Notes: a model not told the origin generated them from the letters alone. 64,000 nt of DNA from Paraburkholderia sprentiae WSM5005 (GCF_001865575.2 NZ_CP017562.2:496001-560000); one strand, 5' to 3'; shown: positions 8,526 through 17,648, numbered from the stretch's first letter. Numbers and translations: made by a program.

Positions 8526-9625
8526 GCCGCATCCCTCGATACCGTGCGAAAGCCGATATGCGAAGCCGGCAAATCGGCTTCCTGCTGCTCGCGCGACGCC
8601 GCGCGATACCGGACGCAATAGTCGCGCGCGCACAGGAACGAGCCGCCCTTGATGACCATCGGCGTATCGTGGCGGCGGCCGAGCGGCGCCACGGCCGCGG
8701 TATCGCCGTTCGTATGCGACTGGTGCGGCCCGGTGTACACGTCCTTGGTCCACTCCCACGCATTGCCGATCATGTCGTAAAGCCGGAAATCGTTCGCCGC
8801 ATAGCAGCCGACCGGCGACAGGCCGACGTGACCATCCTCGCCGGTGTCGAGCACCGGAAACACGCCTTGCCAGTAGTTCGCGCCCGGTTTGCCGTGCGCG
8901 TCGCGCGGCGCCGTGTCGAGATCCGCGCCTTGATGGCCGGCTTTGCCGGCGTATTCCCATTCGGCTTCGGTCGGCAGATCGCGGCCCAACCAATGCGCGT
9001 ACGCGAGCGCATCGGCCTGCGTGACCATCGTCACCGGTTGATTCATGCGGCCGTCGAGATTGCTGCCGGGGCCGCTCGGATGATTCCACGCGGCGCCCTT
9101 CACCCAGCTCCACCACGCGAGATCACGCGCATTCATCTCTTCGCGCGTCGGCGTGTGAAAAACCACCGCGCCGCCCTGGCGCTCTGCATCGCTGACGTAG
9201 CCGGTTGCGCGCACGAACGCGGCGAACTGCGCATTCGTGACGTCGGTCTGGTCGATCCAGAAACCGGCAACGTGCGTGTTGCCGTCGCCGGCCGGGCGCT
9301 CGTCTTCGTAGCCGAGCTTGCTGCCGAACACGAAGTCGCCGCCATGCAGATGCACCATGCCGGCCCGTGGATCGTCGCGCCAACGCGCGGGCAAGCCCGA
9401 GTAGCGCGCGCATTGCTGTTCGGAGCCGAGCGCGGCGAGTGGACGCGAGCGGTTCAGGTTGTCGAACGCATTGGACGACCCACCGCCGAATATCGCCGCG
9501 CTAGCCGCACTGATGGAAGGCGCGGCAAATGTGGCGGCAAACGCGGCGGCAAACGCGACCGCCGCGATCCCGGCGTATGCGCCATACAGTGCGACGCCGC
9601 CTTTGAGCTTGAATGAAAACGCCAT
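8522..9625 (-). CDS. Formylglycine-generating enzyme (sulfatase maturase)
   Basis: This 367-residue enzyme should oxidise the active-site Cys of sulfatases to formylglycine. The FGE-sulfatase domain covers about 85-365. The conserved core is clear: MVHLHGGDFVFGS, FWIDQTDVTN, LPTEAEWEYAGKAG, NAWEWTKD and the catalytic GGSFLCARDYC with C332 and C337, the same Cys spacing as in genuine aerobic FGEs. An N-terminal membrane or signal segment (about 10-35, Ala-rich) suggests periplasmic or membrane-anchored action. It starts 7 bases after the sulfatase stop, and its stop overlaps the NlpA-like gene by ATGA. Confidence 0.93.
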   Translation of the reverse strand: MAFSFKLKGGVALYGAYAGIAAVAFAAAFAATFAAPSISAASAAIFGGGSSNAFDNLNRSRPLAALGSEQQCARYSGLPARWRDDPRAGMVHLHGGDFVFGSKLGYEDERPAGDGNTHVAGFWIDQTDVTNAQFAAFVRATGYVSDAERQGGAVVFHTPTREEMNARDLAWWSWVKGAAWNHPSGPGSNLDGRMNQPVTMVTQADALAYAHWLGRDLPTEAEWEYAGKAGHQGADLDTAPRDAHGKPGANYWQGVFPVLDTGEDGHVGLSPVGCYAANDFRLYDMIGNAWEWTKDVYTGPHQSHTNGDTAAVAPLGRRHDTPMVIKGGSFLCARDYCVRYRAASREQQEADLPASHIGFRTVSRDAA

Positions 9626-9632
9626 CGTGGGC

Positions 9633-11615
9633 TCAGTAGTAACCGCGCGGACGCAACGGCTCGACGCCGCCCACGCGCGTCATATAGTCGTTCCACTGCT
9701 GCACGAGCCCATCGATGATCGACGGGTTCTGCGCCGACAGGTCCTGCGTTTCGCCGCGATCGGCGCTGATGTCGTACAGCTGCCAATGACCGTCGACGGG
9801 GCCGAGCGGCGGTTCGGTCCACAGGGCTTTCCAGCGGCCGTCGGCGCTGCGCAGATAGCCGCGCCCGTAGGCTTCGTCGCCGAACGACGCGCTATGCACC
9901 GGCGCTGTGCTCCGATCTTCGAGCAGCGGCAACAGCGATTGTCCGGTGATCGGATACACGTAGCGATTGTTGTAGATCACCTTGCCCTTGTTCTGATCGA
10001 CGCCGGTCAGTGTGTTGATCAACGCGGGCGCGGGCGTGCTCGGCGCTGGAATTTGCGCGATCGCGAGGAACGTCGCGGTGTTATCCGTCACGTGGGTGAA
10101 TTCGCGCAGCGTCGGCTGCTGCGAAGTCTGGCCCGGCAGATGCACGATCAACGGTGTCGATACACCGCCTTCACCCGAATAACCCTTGGTCAAGCGGAAC
10201 GGCGTCGCGCTGACTTCGGCCCAACGCAAACCGTATTGCAGACGTTGCGCGTTTTGCTGGCCGTTGTCGGTGCCGAGTTTCGAGTAGGTGGGGTCGGCCG
10301 CGTTCGCGGTGTCGGTGGCGGTCGGGTCCGCGCCGGAATCGATCGGCCAGCCTTCGGCGCCGTTATCGGACTGGAACATGATGAACGTGTTGTCGTATTC
10401 GCCGATGTCCTTCAGATGCTGGACCAGCAGGCCAATGTTGTGATCGAGGTTTTCGACCATGCCCGCGTAGATTTCCATGTAACGCGCCTGCGCTTTCTTC
10501 TCGGCCGGCGACAGGCTCTCCCACTTCTTGTTCACATTGCCGGGGCCGTAATCGGTGTAGCCCTGCGCGGCACTGTGCACGGCGCTCACGCATTTCGCGC
10601 TCGCGGTGCCGTTGCTCGCCGTGGCCGGGCTCGCGACCAGCGTCTCCGATGCGCCGCCGTACGGCACGAAGTCCTGGGCAATGATGCCGAGCGCTTTTTG
10701 TCGGGCGATGCGCGCATCGCGGATCGCATCGTAGCCGGCATTGTATTGGCCGACGTAATTGTGCAGATAAGGATCGGGCACCTGCAGCGGCCAGTGCGGT
10801 GACGTGTACGCCGCGTACGCGAAGAACGGCTTGCCGTCGCCCTTGTTCGAATCGATGTACGAGATCAGGCGCTGCGTGTAGAAGTCGGTCGAATAGAACA
10901 CGGCCGGGCTGCCGCCCGCGCCGCCGGGTTGTCCGGGTTGGCCCGGCTGCACGTACTTGCCGTCTTCGGTGTAATTCCGCGAGCCGGCCGGTTCGTGCGC
11001 GAAGTGATTGGTCGCGGCGCCGCCGAGCAACGCATAGCTGTGCTCGAAACCCCATTGGTCCGGCGTCTGCCCGCTGCCCGTCGCGCTGCCGACGATGCCC
11101 GAGCCGATGTGCCACTTGCCGGCCATGTACGTGTGATAGCCGCCGTCCTTCAGCAACTGCGCAACCGATAGCGCGCGATCGTTCAGATAGCCTTCATAGC
11201 CTGGCAGTCCCTTGCGTTCGTCCGTCGGCACGCCCATCGTGCCTTCGCCGACCAGATGGTGATCGGTGCCCGAGATCAGCATCGAACGCGTGATCGCGCA
11301 GACGGTGCCCGTGTGGTGATTGGTCAGGATGCGGCCGCTTTGCACGAGCGCATCGAGATTGGGCGTGTTGATTTCGCCGCCGAACGCGTGAATGTCGGAG
11401 TAGCCGAGGTCGTCGGCCATGATGTAGAGGATGTTAGGCCGCTTCTGCGCGACGACCGCCGTCGACGCGGGCACGGCGCTCGACGCGGCGGCCGGGCTCG
11501 GCAGACTGTCGTCGCCGCACGAGGCGAGCGTGACGAGGCTCGCGACGGCCGCGCCGATCAGGCCATGACGCAACGAGGGGCGATAACAGGTACGGTGGAA
11601 TCGGACTGTTGTCAT
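9633..11615 (-). CDS. Sulfatase lipoprotein with atypical CAITR active-site motif
   Basis: This 660-residue arylsulfatase-type hydrolase should cleave sulfate esters in the cell envelope. The signal peptide ends in a lipobox-like LASC (Cys33), so it may be a lipoprotein. The alkaline-phosphatase/sulfatase fold is seen from NILYIMADDLGYSD (metal-binding Asp pair, about 61-74) through GKWHIG and QSDNGAEGWP. The modified Cys falls at C106 in TVCAITRSM. The third motif position, usually Pro (sometimes Ala) in CxPxR, is Ile here; the codons at 11286-11300 confirm this. It is the first gene of the operon, and the gene for the Cys-oxidising FGE follows directly. Confidence 0.92.
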   Translation of the reverse strand: MTTVRFHRTCYRPSLRHGLIGAAVASLVTLASCGDDSLPSPAAASSAVPASTAVVAQKRPNILYIMADDLGYSDIHAFGGEINTPNLDALVQSGRILTNHHTGTVCAITRSMLISGTDHHLVGEGTMGVPTDERKGLPGYEGYLNDRALSVAQLLKDGGYHTYMAGKWHIGSGIVGSATGSGQTPDQWGFEHSYALLGGAATNHFAHEPAGSRNYTEDGKYVQPGQPGQPGGAGGSPAVFYSTDFYTQRLISYIDSNKGDGKPFFAYAAYTSPHWPLQVPDPYLHNYVGQYNAGYDAIRDARIARQKALGIIAQDFVPYGGASETLVASPATASNGTASAKCVSAVHSAAQGYTDYGPGNVNKKWESLSPAEKKAQARYMEIYAGMVENLDHNIGLLVQHLKDIGEYDNTFIMFQSDNGAEGWPIDSGADPTATDTANAADPTYSKLGTDNGQQNAQRLQYGLRWAEVSATPFRLTKGYSGEGGVSTPLIVHLPGQTSQQPTLREFTHVTDNTATFLAIAQIPAPSTPAPALINTLTGVDQNKGKVIYNNRYVYPITGQSLLPLLEDRSTAPVHSASFGDEAYGRGYLRSADGRWKALWTEPPLGPVDGHWQLYDISADRGETQDLSAQNPSIIDGLVQQWNDYMTRVGGVEPLRPRGYY

Positions 11616-11760
11616 TGTTATTGCGGACCGTAAAGTTGGGCCGCTGATGTTAGCAATGACACTGCCAAGGCCAAAAGAACGATTTCTGCGTTGCTATCGA
11701 CGGTTGTCGATATAGCCGGCAGTAGACGGTAGTGGCGCAAATCTCGCCATTTGCCGCGCG

Positions 11761-12303
11761 CTAATTGCCCGGATCGAGCACCGGCCTGTCCGGGTCCGCC
11801 TGCGTGCGGTACGGCAGCCGCGTGGCGTGCGGATCGGTCGTCGTATTGTCGATCACGCGCTCGACGTCCGCTGTTTTCGCGAGTTCGGCGAGGAAGGTCT
11901 TCTTGTCGAAACCGGGCGCGACGCAACCTTCGACATAAATAAAGCGGCGTTGCAGCGTGAGCCATAGCGTCGACTGCTCGCGCCAATGCGTCGCAACGTT
12001 CAGGTTCGCAAGACGCCGTTGCACGCTATCGGCAATTTCCGCGTCGTACAGATACGCGTTCGGCAAACGGCAGCGACCTTCGATCCAGCAGCTATTGCCG
12101 CGTTCGATCCGGTAATGGCTATCGTCGAGCCACTCCTTTTCGGTTTCGAATGGGCCGAGCGGCGTCGGGCAAGCGGCGATGGCGTTGGAGATCGGCAGGA
12201 AGGGATCGTGGCCCCGATTGACGCGCGCGGGTTCGCTATCAACGCGAGCCGCGGCCATGCAAAGCATCAGGCTGGCGAGACTCAGTTCGAACACGCGTTT
12301 CAT
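11761..12303 (-). CDS. Secreted BON-domain-like protein
   Basis: This 180-residue protein has an N-terminal signal peptide (MKRVFELSLASLMLCMAAA) and two or three Cys pairs (IAACP, SCWIEGRC, EGCVAP). The region of about 75-165 (IADSVQRRLANL, LWLTLQRRFIYVEGCV, FLAELAKTADVERVIDNT) has the strand-helix pattern of BON domains, which bind phospholipid or occur in envelope proteins. Assignment to BON is by pattern only. It stands alone between the sulfatase operon and the two-component system. Confidence 0.7.
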   Translation of the reverse strand: MKRVFELSLASLMLCMAAARVDSEPARVNRGHDPFLPISNAIAACPTPLGPFETEKEWLDDSHYRIERGNSCWIEGRCRLPNAYLYDAEIADSVQRRLANLNVATHWREQSTLWLTLQRRFIYVEGCVAPGFDKKTFLAELAKTADVERVIDNTTTDPHATRLPYRTQADPDRPVLDPGN

Positions 12304-12353
12304 GCTGTAGTCGCTCCAGGTGTGGACCGCCCATTATCGCGCGCCGGCGAACT

Positions 12354-13007
12354 TCAACGCCTCGCGCGCCGATGCTCGACCGCGAACTTGATCAACTCGG
12401 CCTGCCCTTCGATATCGAGCTTGCGCTTCAGATTCAGCCGATGCGTCTCCACGGTCCGCACCGACAGATCGTTGCGCTGCGCGATCTGCTTGCTCGACAG
12501 ACCTTCGGCGAGCGCATCGAGAATGTCGCGCTCGCGCGGCGTCAAACGTTCCACCGGCGATTGCGTCGCCGACGCCTGGATCAGCCGCGCGCTCAGCTCC
12601 GCGCTGAAGAACGTCTTGCCGTCGAGCACCGCGCCGATCGCCTGAATGATTTCGAGCGCCGGCGAATCCTTCAGTACGTAGCCGCTCGCACCCGCGCGCA
12701 CCGCCTGCGTCACGTATTCGAGGTTGTCGTGCATCGACAGCATCAGCACGCGAATGGCCGGAAACCGCTCGTGAAACAGGCCGGCCAACGCAATGCCGTT
12801 CATGCCGCTTTTCATGCCGACATCCATCAGCGCGAGATGCGGCGACTGTCGTTCGGCCAGTGCGAGCGCTTGCTGCGCGTCGCCCGCTTCGCCGACCACT
12901 TCGAAATGGCGGACCGCTTCGAGGCGTGCGCGCAGACCGTCGCGCACGAGCGGATGATCGTCGACGAGCAGCAGACGCGCGATCGAAGGTGAGGTCATGT
13001 CGTTCAT
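12354..13007 (-). CDS. NarL/FixJ-type response regulator, partner of the Cache kinase
   Basis: This 217-residue regulator has a receiver domain (about 10-125: acidic pair D16-D17, phospho-acceptor D62 in LMDVGM, Lys in VLKDS) and a LuxR-type helix-turn-helix (about 150-212: LTPRERDILDALAEGLSSKQIA, TVETHRLNLKRKL). The start at 13007 makes an ATGA overlap with the kinase stop codon, so the two are translated together. By position it should control the divergent DUF3311-symporter pair. The arrangement resembles MctS-MctR-MctP of rhizobia. Confidence 0.92.
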   Translation of the reverse strand: MNDMTSPSIARLLLVDDHPLVRDGLRARLEAVRHFEVVGEAGDAQQALALAERQSPHLALMDVGMKSGMNGIALAGLFHERFPAIRVLMLSMHDNLEYVTQAVRAGASGYVLKDSPALEIIQAIGAVLDGKTFFSAELSARLIQASATQSPVERLTPRERDILDALAEGLSSKQIAQRNDLSVRTVETHRLNLKRKLDIEGQAELIKFAVEHRRARR

Positions 13008-14419
13008 GAAGAGAGTTCCTGCAGGGGCGGCACGGTCGCATGCATCGTCGGCAGCGGCACGCGCGCGGCGACGACGGTGTGACCCGGCTGCGAGTTCAAC
13101 GACAGGGTGCCGCCGAGCGCTTCGAGCCGTTCGCGCATGTTGCGCAGACCGACACCTTCACGTCCGCCGACGAATGCGTCGGTTACGTCGAAGCCGCGGC
13201 CGTTGTCGGCGATCGTCAGCGTGACCGCATCACGCGAAATCTCGAGCGCAAGCGCCGCGCTCGACGCCTGCGCATGCCGCACGATGTTCGTCAGCGCTTC
13301 CTGGGCGATGCGAAACAGCATGGTGTTGACCGCCTCGGGCAAGGCGGCCGCATGCGTGTGCGAGATCTGCGTAAAGCCGATCGCGATGCCGGACTCGTCG
13401 CCGAGTTCGCGCGTCAGCTGTTCGAGCGCGGCCGCGACGCCGAGATCGTCGAGCATCGACGGGCGCAGCGCATGCGAAATGCGCCGGACTTCGCGCAGCG
13501 TATCGCCGAGCCGCGTGAGTCCGGTGGACAACGCGGCCTCGGCGGCGGGCACGCGTGCGTCACCCCGTTCGAGCCGCGCGAGCGCCGATTCGAGCAGCAG
13601 CTTCACGGACACCATCATCTGGCTGATGCCGTCGTGCAATTCGCGCGACAAACGCGCGCGCTCGTTCTCCTGTGACTCGACGACCTGCTGTGCGAGCCGC
13701 TTCAGCTTCGCGTCGGCGCTGCGATATTCGGTCACGTTCAGCACGAGCGCGCATAGCGCAATGACCGCGAGGCCAGCCACGGCGATCGCGTCGATCCACT
13801 TCATCGTGCGACCGATATTGGCCGCGGCCCCGGCGTCGATATGCGCGAGCGCGCTGTCGACGTCGTCGAGATAGATGCCGGTGCCGAGCATCCAGCCCCA
13901 GCGCTCGAGCGGCACCACGTAGCCGAGTTTCGACTCGACCTTGCCGGTCGACGGCCGATGCCACAGATAGCGCACGTAGCCGCCGCCGCGCCCGGCGGCG
14001 GCGAGCAGTTGCTGGATCGTCGGCGCGCCCCGGCTATCGCGCAACGACCACAGATCGCGGCCGACCAGGTCGGGCTCGCGCGGATGCATCAGCGAGCGGC
14101 CGTGCATGTCGTAGACGAAGAAGTAGCCGTCCTCGCCGAAATCCATTTTTTCGAGCACCGCGAGCGCGCGCGTGCGCAGCAGCGCGTCGTCGCGCGCATT
14201 GTCGCCGCCGGCTTCGTAGAGCGGCGCGATCGCGGTGGTCGCGAGTTCCACGTAGTGCTTGAGTTCGATCTGCTTGCTCGCCATATACGCGGCCTGGGTG
14301 GTCGCGTGCTGCCGCTCGGCGAGCGCCGTCGCTTCGCGGCGCACCCCGGTCTCGATGCTGGCGATCGCCGCGAGAAAGGGCACGATCGCGAGCAGCACAA
14401 TCTTGGCTTTGAGTTTCAT
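13004..14419 (-). CDS. Sensor histidine kinase with single Cache domain
   Basis: This 471-residue membrane kinase has a first membrane helix (about 5-25) and an extracytoplasmic single-Cache-2 domain (GYFFVYDMHGRSLMHP and GWMLGTGIYLDDV). A second membrane helix follows, then a HisKA_3 dimerisation box (RLSRELHDGISQ, phospho-His in ELHDG) and an ATPase domain (EALTNIVRHAQ, DNGRGFDV, GVGLRNMRERLEALGG). Cache-2 domains of this type commonly sense small organic acids. The start at 14419 opens into the first helix; an ATG 12 codons upstream is possible. It is divergent from DUF3311-symporter and coupled to the regulator by a 4-base overlap. Confidence 0.92.
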   Translation of the reverse strand: MKLKAKIVLLAIVPFLAAIASIETGVRREATALAERQHATTQAAYMASKQIELKHYVELATTAIAPLYEAGGDNARDDALLRTRALAVLEKMDFGEDGYFFVYDMHGRSLMHPREPDLVGRDLWSLRDSRGAPTIQQLLAAAGRGGGYVRYLWHRPSTGKVESKLGYVVPLERWGWMLGTGIYLDDVDSALAHIDAGAAANIGRTMKWIDAIAVAGLAVIALCALVLNVTEYRSADAKLKRLAQQVVESQENERARLSRELHDGISQMMVSVKLLLESALARLERGDARVPAAEAALSTGLTRLGDTLREVRRISHALRPSMLDDLGVAAALEQLTRELGDESGIAIGFTQISHTHAAALPEAVNTMLFRIAQEALTNIVRHAQASSAALALEISRDAVTLTIADNGRGFDVTDAFVGGREGVGLRNMRERLEALGGTLSLNSQPGHTVVAARVPLPTMHATVPPLQELSS

Positions 14420-14441
14420 CGTTGGAAAACCGGTCAACGGG

Positions 14442-14472
14442 CTACGTATTATCACGTAGACGGCTTACGTAG
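14442..14472. promoter_or_regulatory. Candidate operator: three CTACGT/ACGTAG half-sites
   Basis: CTACGT (14442-14447), ACGTAG (14454-14459) and ACGTAG (14467-14472) lie in the intergenic region between the kinase and DUF3311 genes. The first two form a 6-bp inverted repeat with a 6-base spacer; the second and third are direct repeats 13 bases apart. NarL-type regulators bind such heptamer-like sites, so this is a plausible target of the adjacent regulator. Confidence 0.4.
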
Positions 14473-14657
14473 TTGCGCGCTTGTAAGGAAGCGCGCGAAG
14501 GCGAATACTACATGCCCGTCGCATACCGCGCTGCGCAAGGCCTGGCGGGCGCGTGTGCGGCGTTCCCCGCTTTCCCGCCTGACCTCAGGCAACCGGGCAT
14601 CCGCGCGCCGGGCCACGAGCCATCGCGCGTGCTGTCGATAATACTCAGGAGACGTTC

Positions 14658-14855
14658 GTGGAGACCTCCCCCTCGGCCGGCCGTTCATGGCTCTGGCTCA
14701 TTCTGCTGATTCCTTATGTCGCGCTGCTGTGGCTGCCGTTCTATAACGACACGCATCCGCCGCTTGCGGGCTTTCCGTTCTTCTACTGGTATCAGTTTCT
14801 GTGGGTGCCGTTGACCTCGCTGCTGATTTACATCGTGTATCGAGGTCTCAAATGA
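14658..14855 (+). CDS. DUF3311 small membrane protein, symporter partner
   Basis: This 65-residue protein has two membrane helices (LWLILLIPYVALLWLPF at about 12-28 and FYWYQFLWVPLTSLLIYIVY at about 41-60), as in DUF3311 proteins that almost always precede a sodium:solute symporter and act as its small subunit or stabiliser. The GTG at 14658 follows AGGAG at 6 bases. Its stop overlaps the symporter ATG (ATGA). Confidence 0.9.
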   Translation: METSPSAGRSWLWLILLIPYVALLWLPFYNDTHPPLAGFPFFYWYQFLWVPLTSLLIYIVYRGLK

Positions 14856-16333
14856 GCGATCTGAATCCTGTGAACCCGGTGGCGATGACGGTTTTCATCG
14901 CGTTCTTCGCGCTCGTCACGGTGATCGGCTTTTTTGCCGCACGCTGGAAACGCGGCGATCTCACGCAGTTGCACGAGTGGGGTCTCGGTGGCCGGCAGTT
15001 CGGCACGGTCATTTCGTGGTTCCTCGTCGGTGGCGATTTCTACACCGCCTATACGGTGATCGCGGTGCCCGCGCTGGTCTATTCGGTGGGCGCGTATGGC
15101 TTCTTCGCGTTGCCCTACACGATCATCGTTTATCCGTTCGTGTTCGCGGTGATGCCGAAGCTGTGGAAAGTCGCGCACGCCAAGCACCACATCACCGCGG
15201 CCGACTACGTACACGGCGAGTACGGCGGCAAGTGGTTCCCGGCGGCCATCGCACTGACCGGCATCGTCGCGACCATGCCGTATATCGCGCTGCAACTGGT
15301 CGGCATGCAGGTCGTGATCAAGGGGCTTGGCGTCAGCGGCGAATTGCCGTTGATCGTCGCGTTCGTGATCCTCGCGCTCTATACGTATGCGAGCGGTCTG
15401 CGCGCGCCGGCGATGATCGCGTTCGTCAAGGACATCATGATCTATATCGTCGTGATCGCGGCGGTATGGCTGATTCCGGTGAAGCTCGGCGGCTATGGGC
15501 ACGTGTTCGCACTGGCCGATGCGCACTTCCAGGCGAAGGGCGGCGCGACCGGCATCCTGCTGAAGCCGAATCAGTACACCGCTTTCGCATCGCTCGCGCT
15601 GGGCTCGGCGCTTGCCGCGTTCATGTATCCGCATACGATGACGGCGGTGCTGTCGTCGGCGTCGGCAAAGACGGTGCGCAAGAACGCGATCTTCCTGCCT
15701 GCCTACACGGTGCTGCTGGGCCTGATCGCGCTGCTCGGCTATATGGCGATCGCCGCGGGCGTGAACGTGAAATCGGCAAGCGACGTGGTGCCGACCCTGT
15801 TCGGCACGCTGTTCCCGTCGTGGTTCGTTGGTTTCGCGGCCGCCGCGATTGCGATCAGCGCGCTGGTGCCGGCCGCGATCATGTCGATCGGCGCGGCGAA
15901 TCTGTTCACGCGTAATCTGTGGCGTCCGCTGGTGTCGCCGAACATCTCACCCGCGGCCGAGGCGGCCAATGCCAAGATCGTCTCGCTGGTCGTCAAGTTC
16001 GGTGCGCTGCTGTTCATTGTGTTCCTGCCGACGCAGTACGCGATCGATCTGCAACTACTCGGCGGCGTATGGATTCTGCAGATTTTCCCGGCCATCGTGT
16101 TCACGCTGTACACGCGCCGTCTGAACACGCCGGGTCTGTTCCTTGGCTGGCTCGTCGGTATCGTGCTCGGCACCGGCCTCGCGATTTCGCAAGGGCTCAA
16201 GCCGGTGTATGGGCTGCATTTCGGCCACGAGAGCTGTCCGCTCTATATCGGCCTGATCGCGCTGGTCGCGAATATCGTCGTGAGCTTCGCGGTGTCGGCA
16301 GTGTCGCCGCGACGGGCTGCCGTTACGGCCTGA
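14852..16333 (+). CDS. Sodium:solute symporter, monocarboxylate-permease type
   Basis: This 493-residue protein with about 13 membrane helices belongs to the SSS family. Visible family features include the N-terminal FFAARWKRGDLTQLHEWGLGGRQ block, typical of monocarboxylate (pyruvate, lactate, acetate) permeases such as MctP, followed by GGDFYTAYTVIAVPALV. The DUF3311 partner and the divergent Cache kinase fit MctP best, but substrate is inferred. The ATG at 14852 overlaps the DUF3311 stop; a more upstream ATG at 14801 lies inside DUF3311. It ends before a strong terminator. Confidence 0.92.
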   Translation: MSDLNPVNPVAMTVFIAFFALVTVIGFFAARWKRGDLTQLHEWGLGGRQFGTVISWFLVGGDFYTAYTVIAVPALVYSVGAYGFFALPYTIIVYPFVFAVMPKLWKVAHAKHHITAADYVHGEYGGKWFPAAIALTGIVATMPYIALQLVGMQVVIKGLGVSGELPLIVAFVILALYTYASGLRAPAMIAFVKDIMIYIVVIAAVWLIPVKLGGYGHVFALADAHFQAKGGATGILLKPNQYTAFASLALGSALAAFMYPHTMTAVLSSASAKTVRKNAIFLPAYTVLLGLIALLGYMAIAAGVNVKSASDVVPTLFGTLFPSWFVGFAAAAIAISALVPAAIMSIGAANLFTRNLWRPLVSPNISPAAEAANAKIVSLVVKFGALLFIVFLPTQYAIDLQLLGGVWILQIFPAIVFTLYTRRLNTPGLFLGWLVGIVLGTGLAISQGLKPVYGLHFGHESCPLYIGLIALVANIVVSFAVSAVSPRRAAVTA

Positions 16334-16358
16334 TCGACCTTTATCCGGCTCGATGAGG

Positions 16359-16392
16359 AACGCCGCGGGGCTGTCGGCCCGCGGCGTTTTTT
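16359..16392 (+). terminator. Rho-independent terminator after the symporter
   Basis: A perfect 11-bp stem (AACGCCGCGGG at 16359-16369 with CCCGCGGCGTT at 16378-16388), an 8-base loop and a T6 tract to 16392. It also faces the end of the leftward DadA-like gene. Confidence 0.9.
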
Positions 16393-16415
16393 ATGGTGCT
16401 CAGGATCCGGAAGAA

Positions 16416-17648
16416 CTAAAACCGGTCGACCCTGAACGGCCGCGGATCGACCAGCGTTTGCTCGCCGGTCATCATTTCGGCGATCAGCCGTCCCGTCACC
16501 GGTCCGAGCGTCAAACCATGATGCGCATGCCCGAACGCGAACCACAGTCCTTGATGTCGGATAGCGGGCCCGATGATCGGCATCATGTCCGGCGTGCACG
16601 GGCGGCGTCCCATCCACGGTTCGGCGTCCAGACGTTCGCCGAGCGGAAACAGGGTGCGCGCGATCGGCTCGACCGCATCGAGCTGTACCGGCGTCTTGGC
16701 CGCGTCGAACCGCGCGATTTCGGCGCCCGTGGTCAAACGGATGCCGCGCGCCATCGGCGCGAGCACATAGCCGTGCTCGACGTCGAGAATCGGATGATTG
16801 AGCCGCGCGCTCCGGCGCGGCGCGTAGTGCATGTGATAGCCGCGCTTGACCGCGAGCGGCAGCCGATACCCGAGCCGGGTGCTCGCGCTCTCCGACCACG
16901 GTCCGAGCGCGAGCACCGCCGACGCGGCCGTGATGGCTCCGTCTCGTGTATCGACTTGCCAGCCTTCGCGCAGCGTATCGGCATCGCCGATGAAGAACCG
17001 TCCGCCCAGCGCTTCGAAGTACCGCGCGTAGGCGGTGACGAGCGCGTTCGGATCGCTGACCGAATCGGATTGCGGATAGCGCAAGCCGCCTTGCAGGCGT
17101 TTGTCGAGATCGGGTTCCAGTTGTTGCAGGCGCGATGCGTCGAGCGTTTCGAACTCGACGCCGTACTCGCGATGCCATTGCTCGGCGAGCGTGATTTCGG
17201 CGTCGCGTGCGGCGGCGTGGCGAAACACCTTGATCCAGCCGATCGGCCGCAGCAGCGCGCCCACCCCAGCGTTCGCGGCGAGCGCGCGATGTTCGCTGAC
17301 GCAATGCTCGATCAGCGTCGCGTACGACTTCGCGATTTGCGCATGCTTCGCCGGATGCGAATTGCGCCAGTAACGCCACAGAAACGGCGCGACCTGGAGC
17401 ATCGCGTCGGCGTGATAGCGCACGTCGGGCGACTGGTTACGAGCGTAGCGCAGCAGGGTGCCGAGCCCGCGCGGAAACGCGTATGGATAGACGCCCTCGC
17501 GCTGGATCAGCCCGGCGTTGCCGAACGACGTCTCGTTGCCCGGCTCTTTGCGGTCGATCAGCGCAACGGCGCGCCCGCGTTTCTGCAGATGCACGGCGAC
17601 GCACACCCCGACAATGCCGGCGCCGAGCACCACGGTATCGAATTTCAT
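16416..17648 (-). CDS. DadA-like FAD-dependent D-amino acid oxidase/dehydrogenase
   Basis: This 410-residue flavoprotein should oxidise an amine or D-amino acid and pass electrons onward. The N-terminal Rossmann motif VVLGAGIVGVCVAVHLQKRG binds FAD; NETSFGNAGLI follows as in DadA. The DAO-type C-terminal block (GRRPCTPDMMPIIGPA, GHAHHGLTLGPVTGRL) is intact. Length matches DadA small subunits (about 410-430). No alanine racemase or transporter is adjacent, so the exact substrate is open. It is monocistronic and converges with the symporter. Confidence 0.88.
   Translation of the reverse strand: MKFDTVVLGAGIVGVCVAVHLQKRGRAVALIDRKEPGNETSFGNAGLIQREGVYPYAFPRGLGTLLRYARNQSPDVRYHADAMLQVAPFLWRYWRNSHPAKHAQIAKSYATLIEHCVSEHRALAANAGVGALLRPIGWIKVFRHAAARDAEITLAEQWHREYGVEFETLDASRLQQLEPDLDKRLQGGLRYPQSDSVSDPNALVTAYARYFEALGGRFFIGDADTLREGWQVDTRDGAITAASAVLALGPWSESASTRLGYRLPLAVKRGYHMHYAPRRSARLNHPILDVEHGYVLAPMARGIRLTTGAEIARFDAAKTPVQLDAVEPIARTLFPLGERLDAEPWMGRRPCTPDMMPIIGPAIRHQGLWFAFGHAHHGLTLGPVTGRLIAEMMTGEQTLVDPRPFRVDRF

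Noticed and set aside
9459..10802. A 447-codon rightward frame opposite the sulfatase and FGE genes
   Set aside because: No domain; the minus strand carries two clear enzymes in frame.
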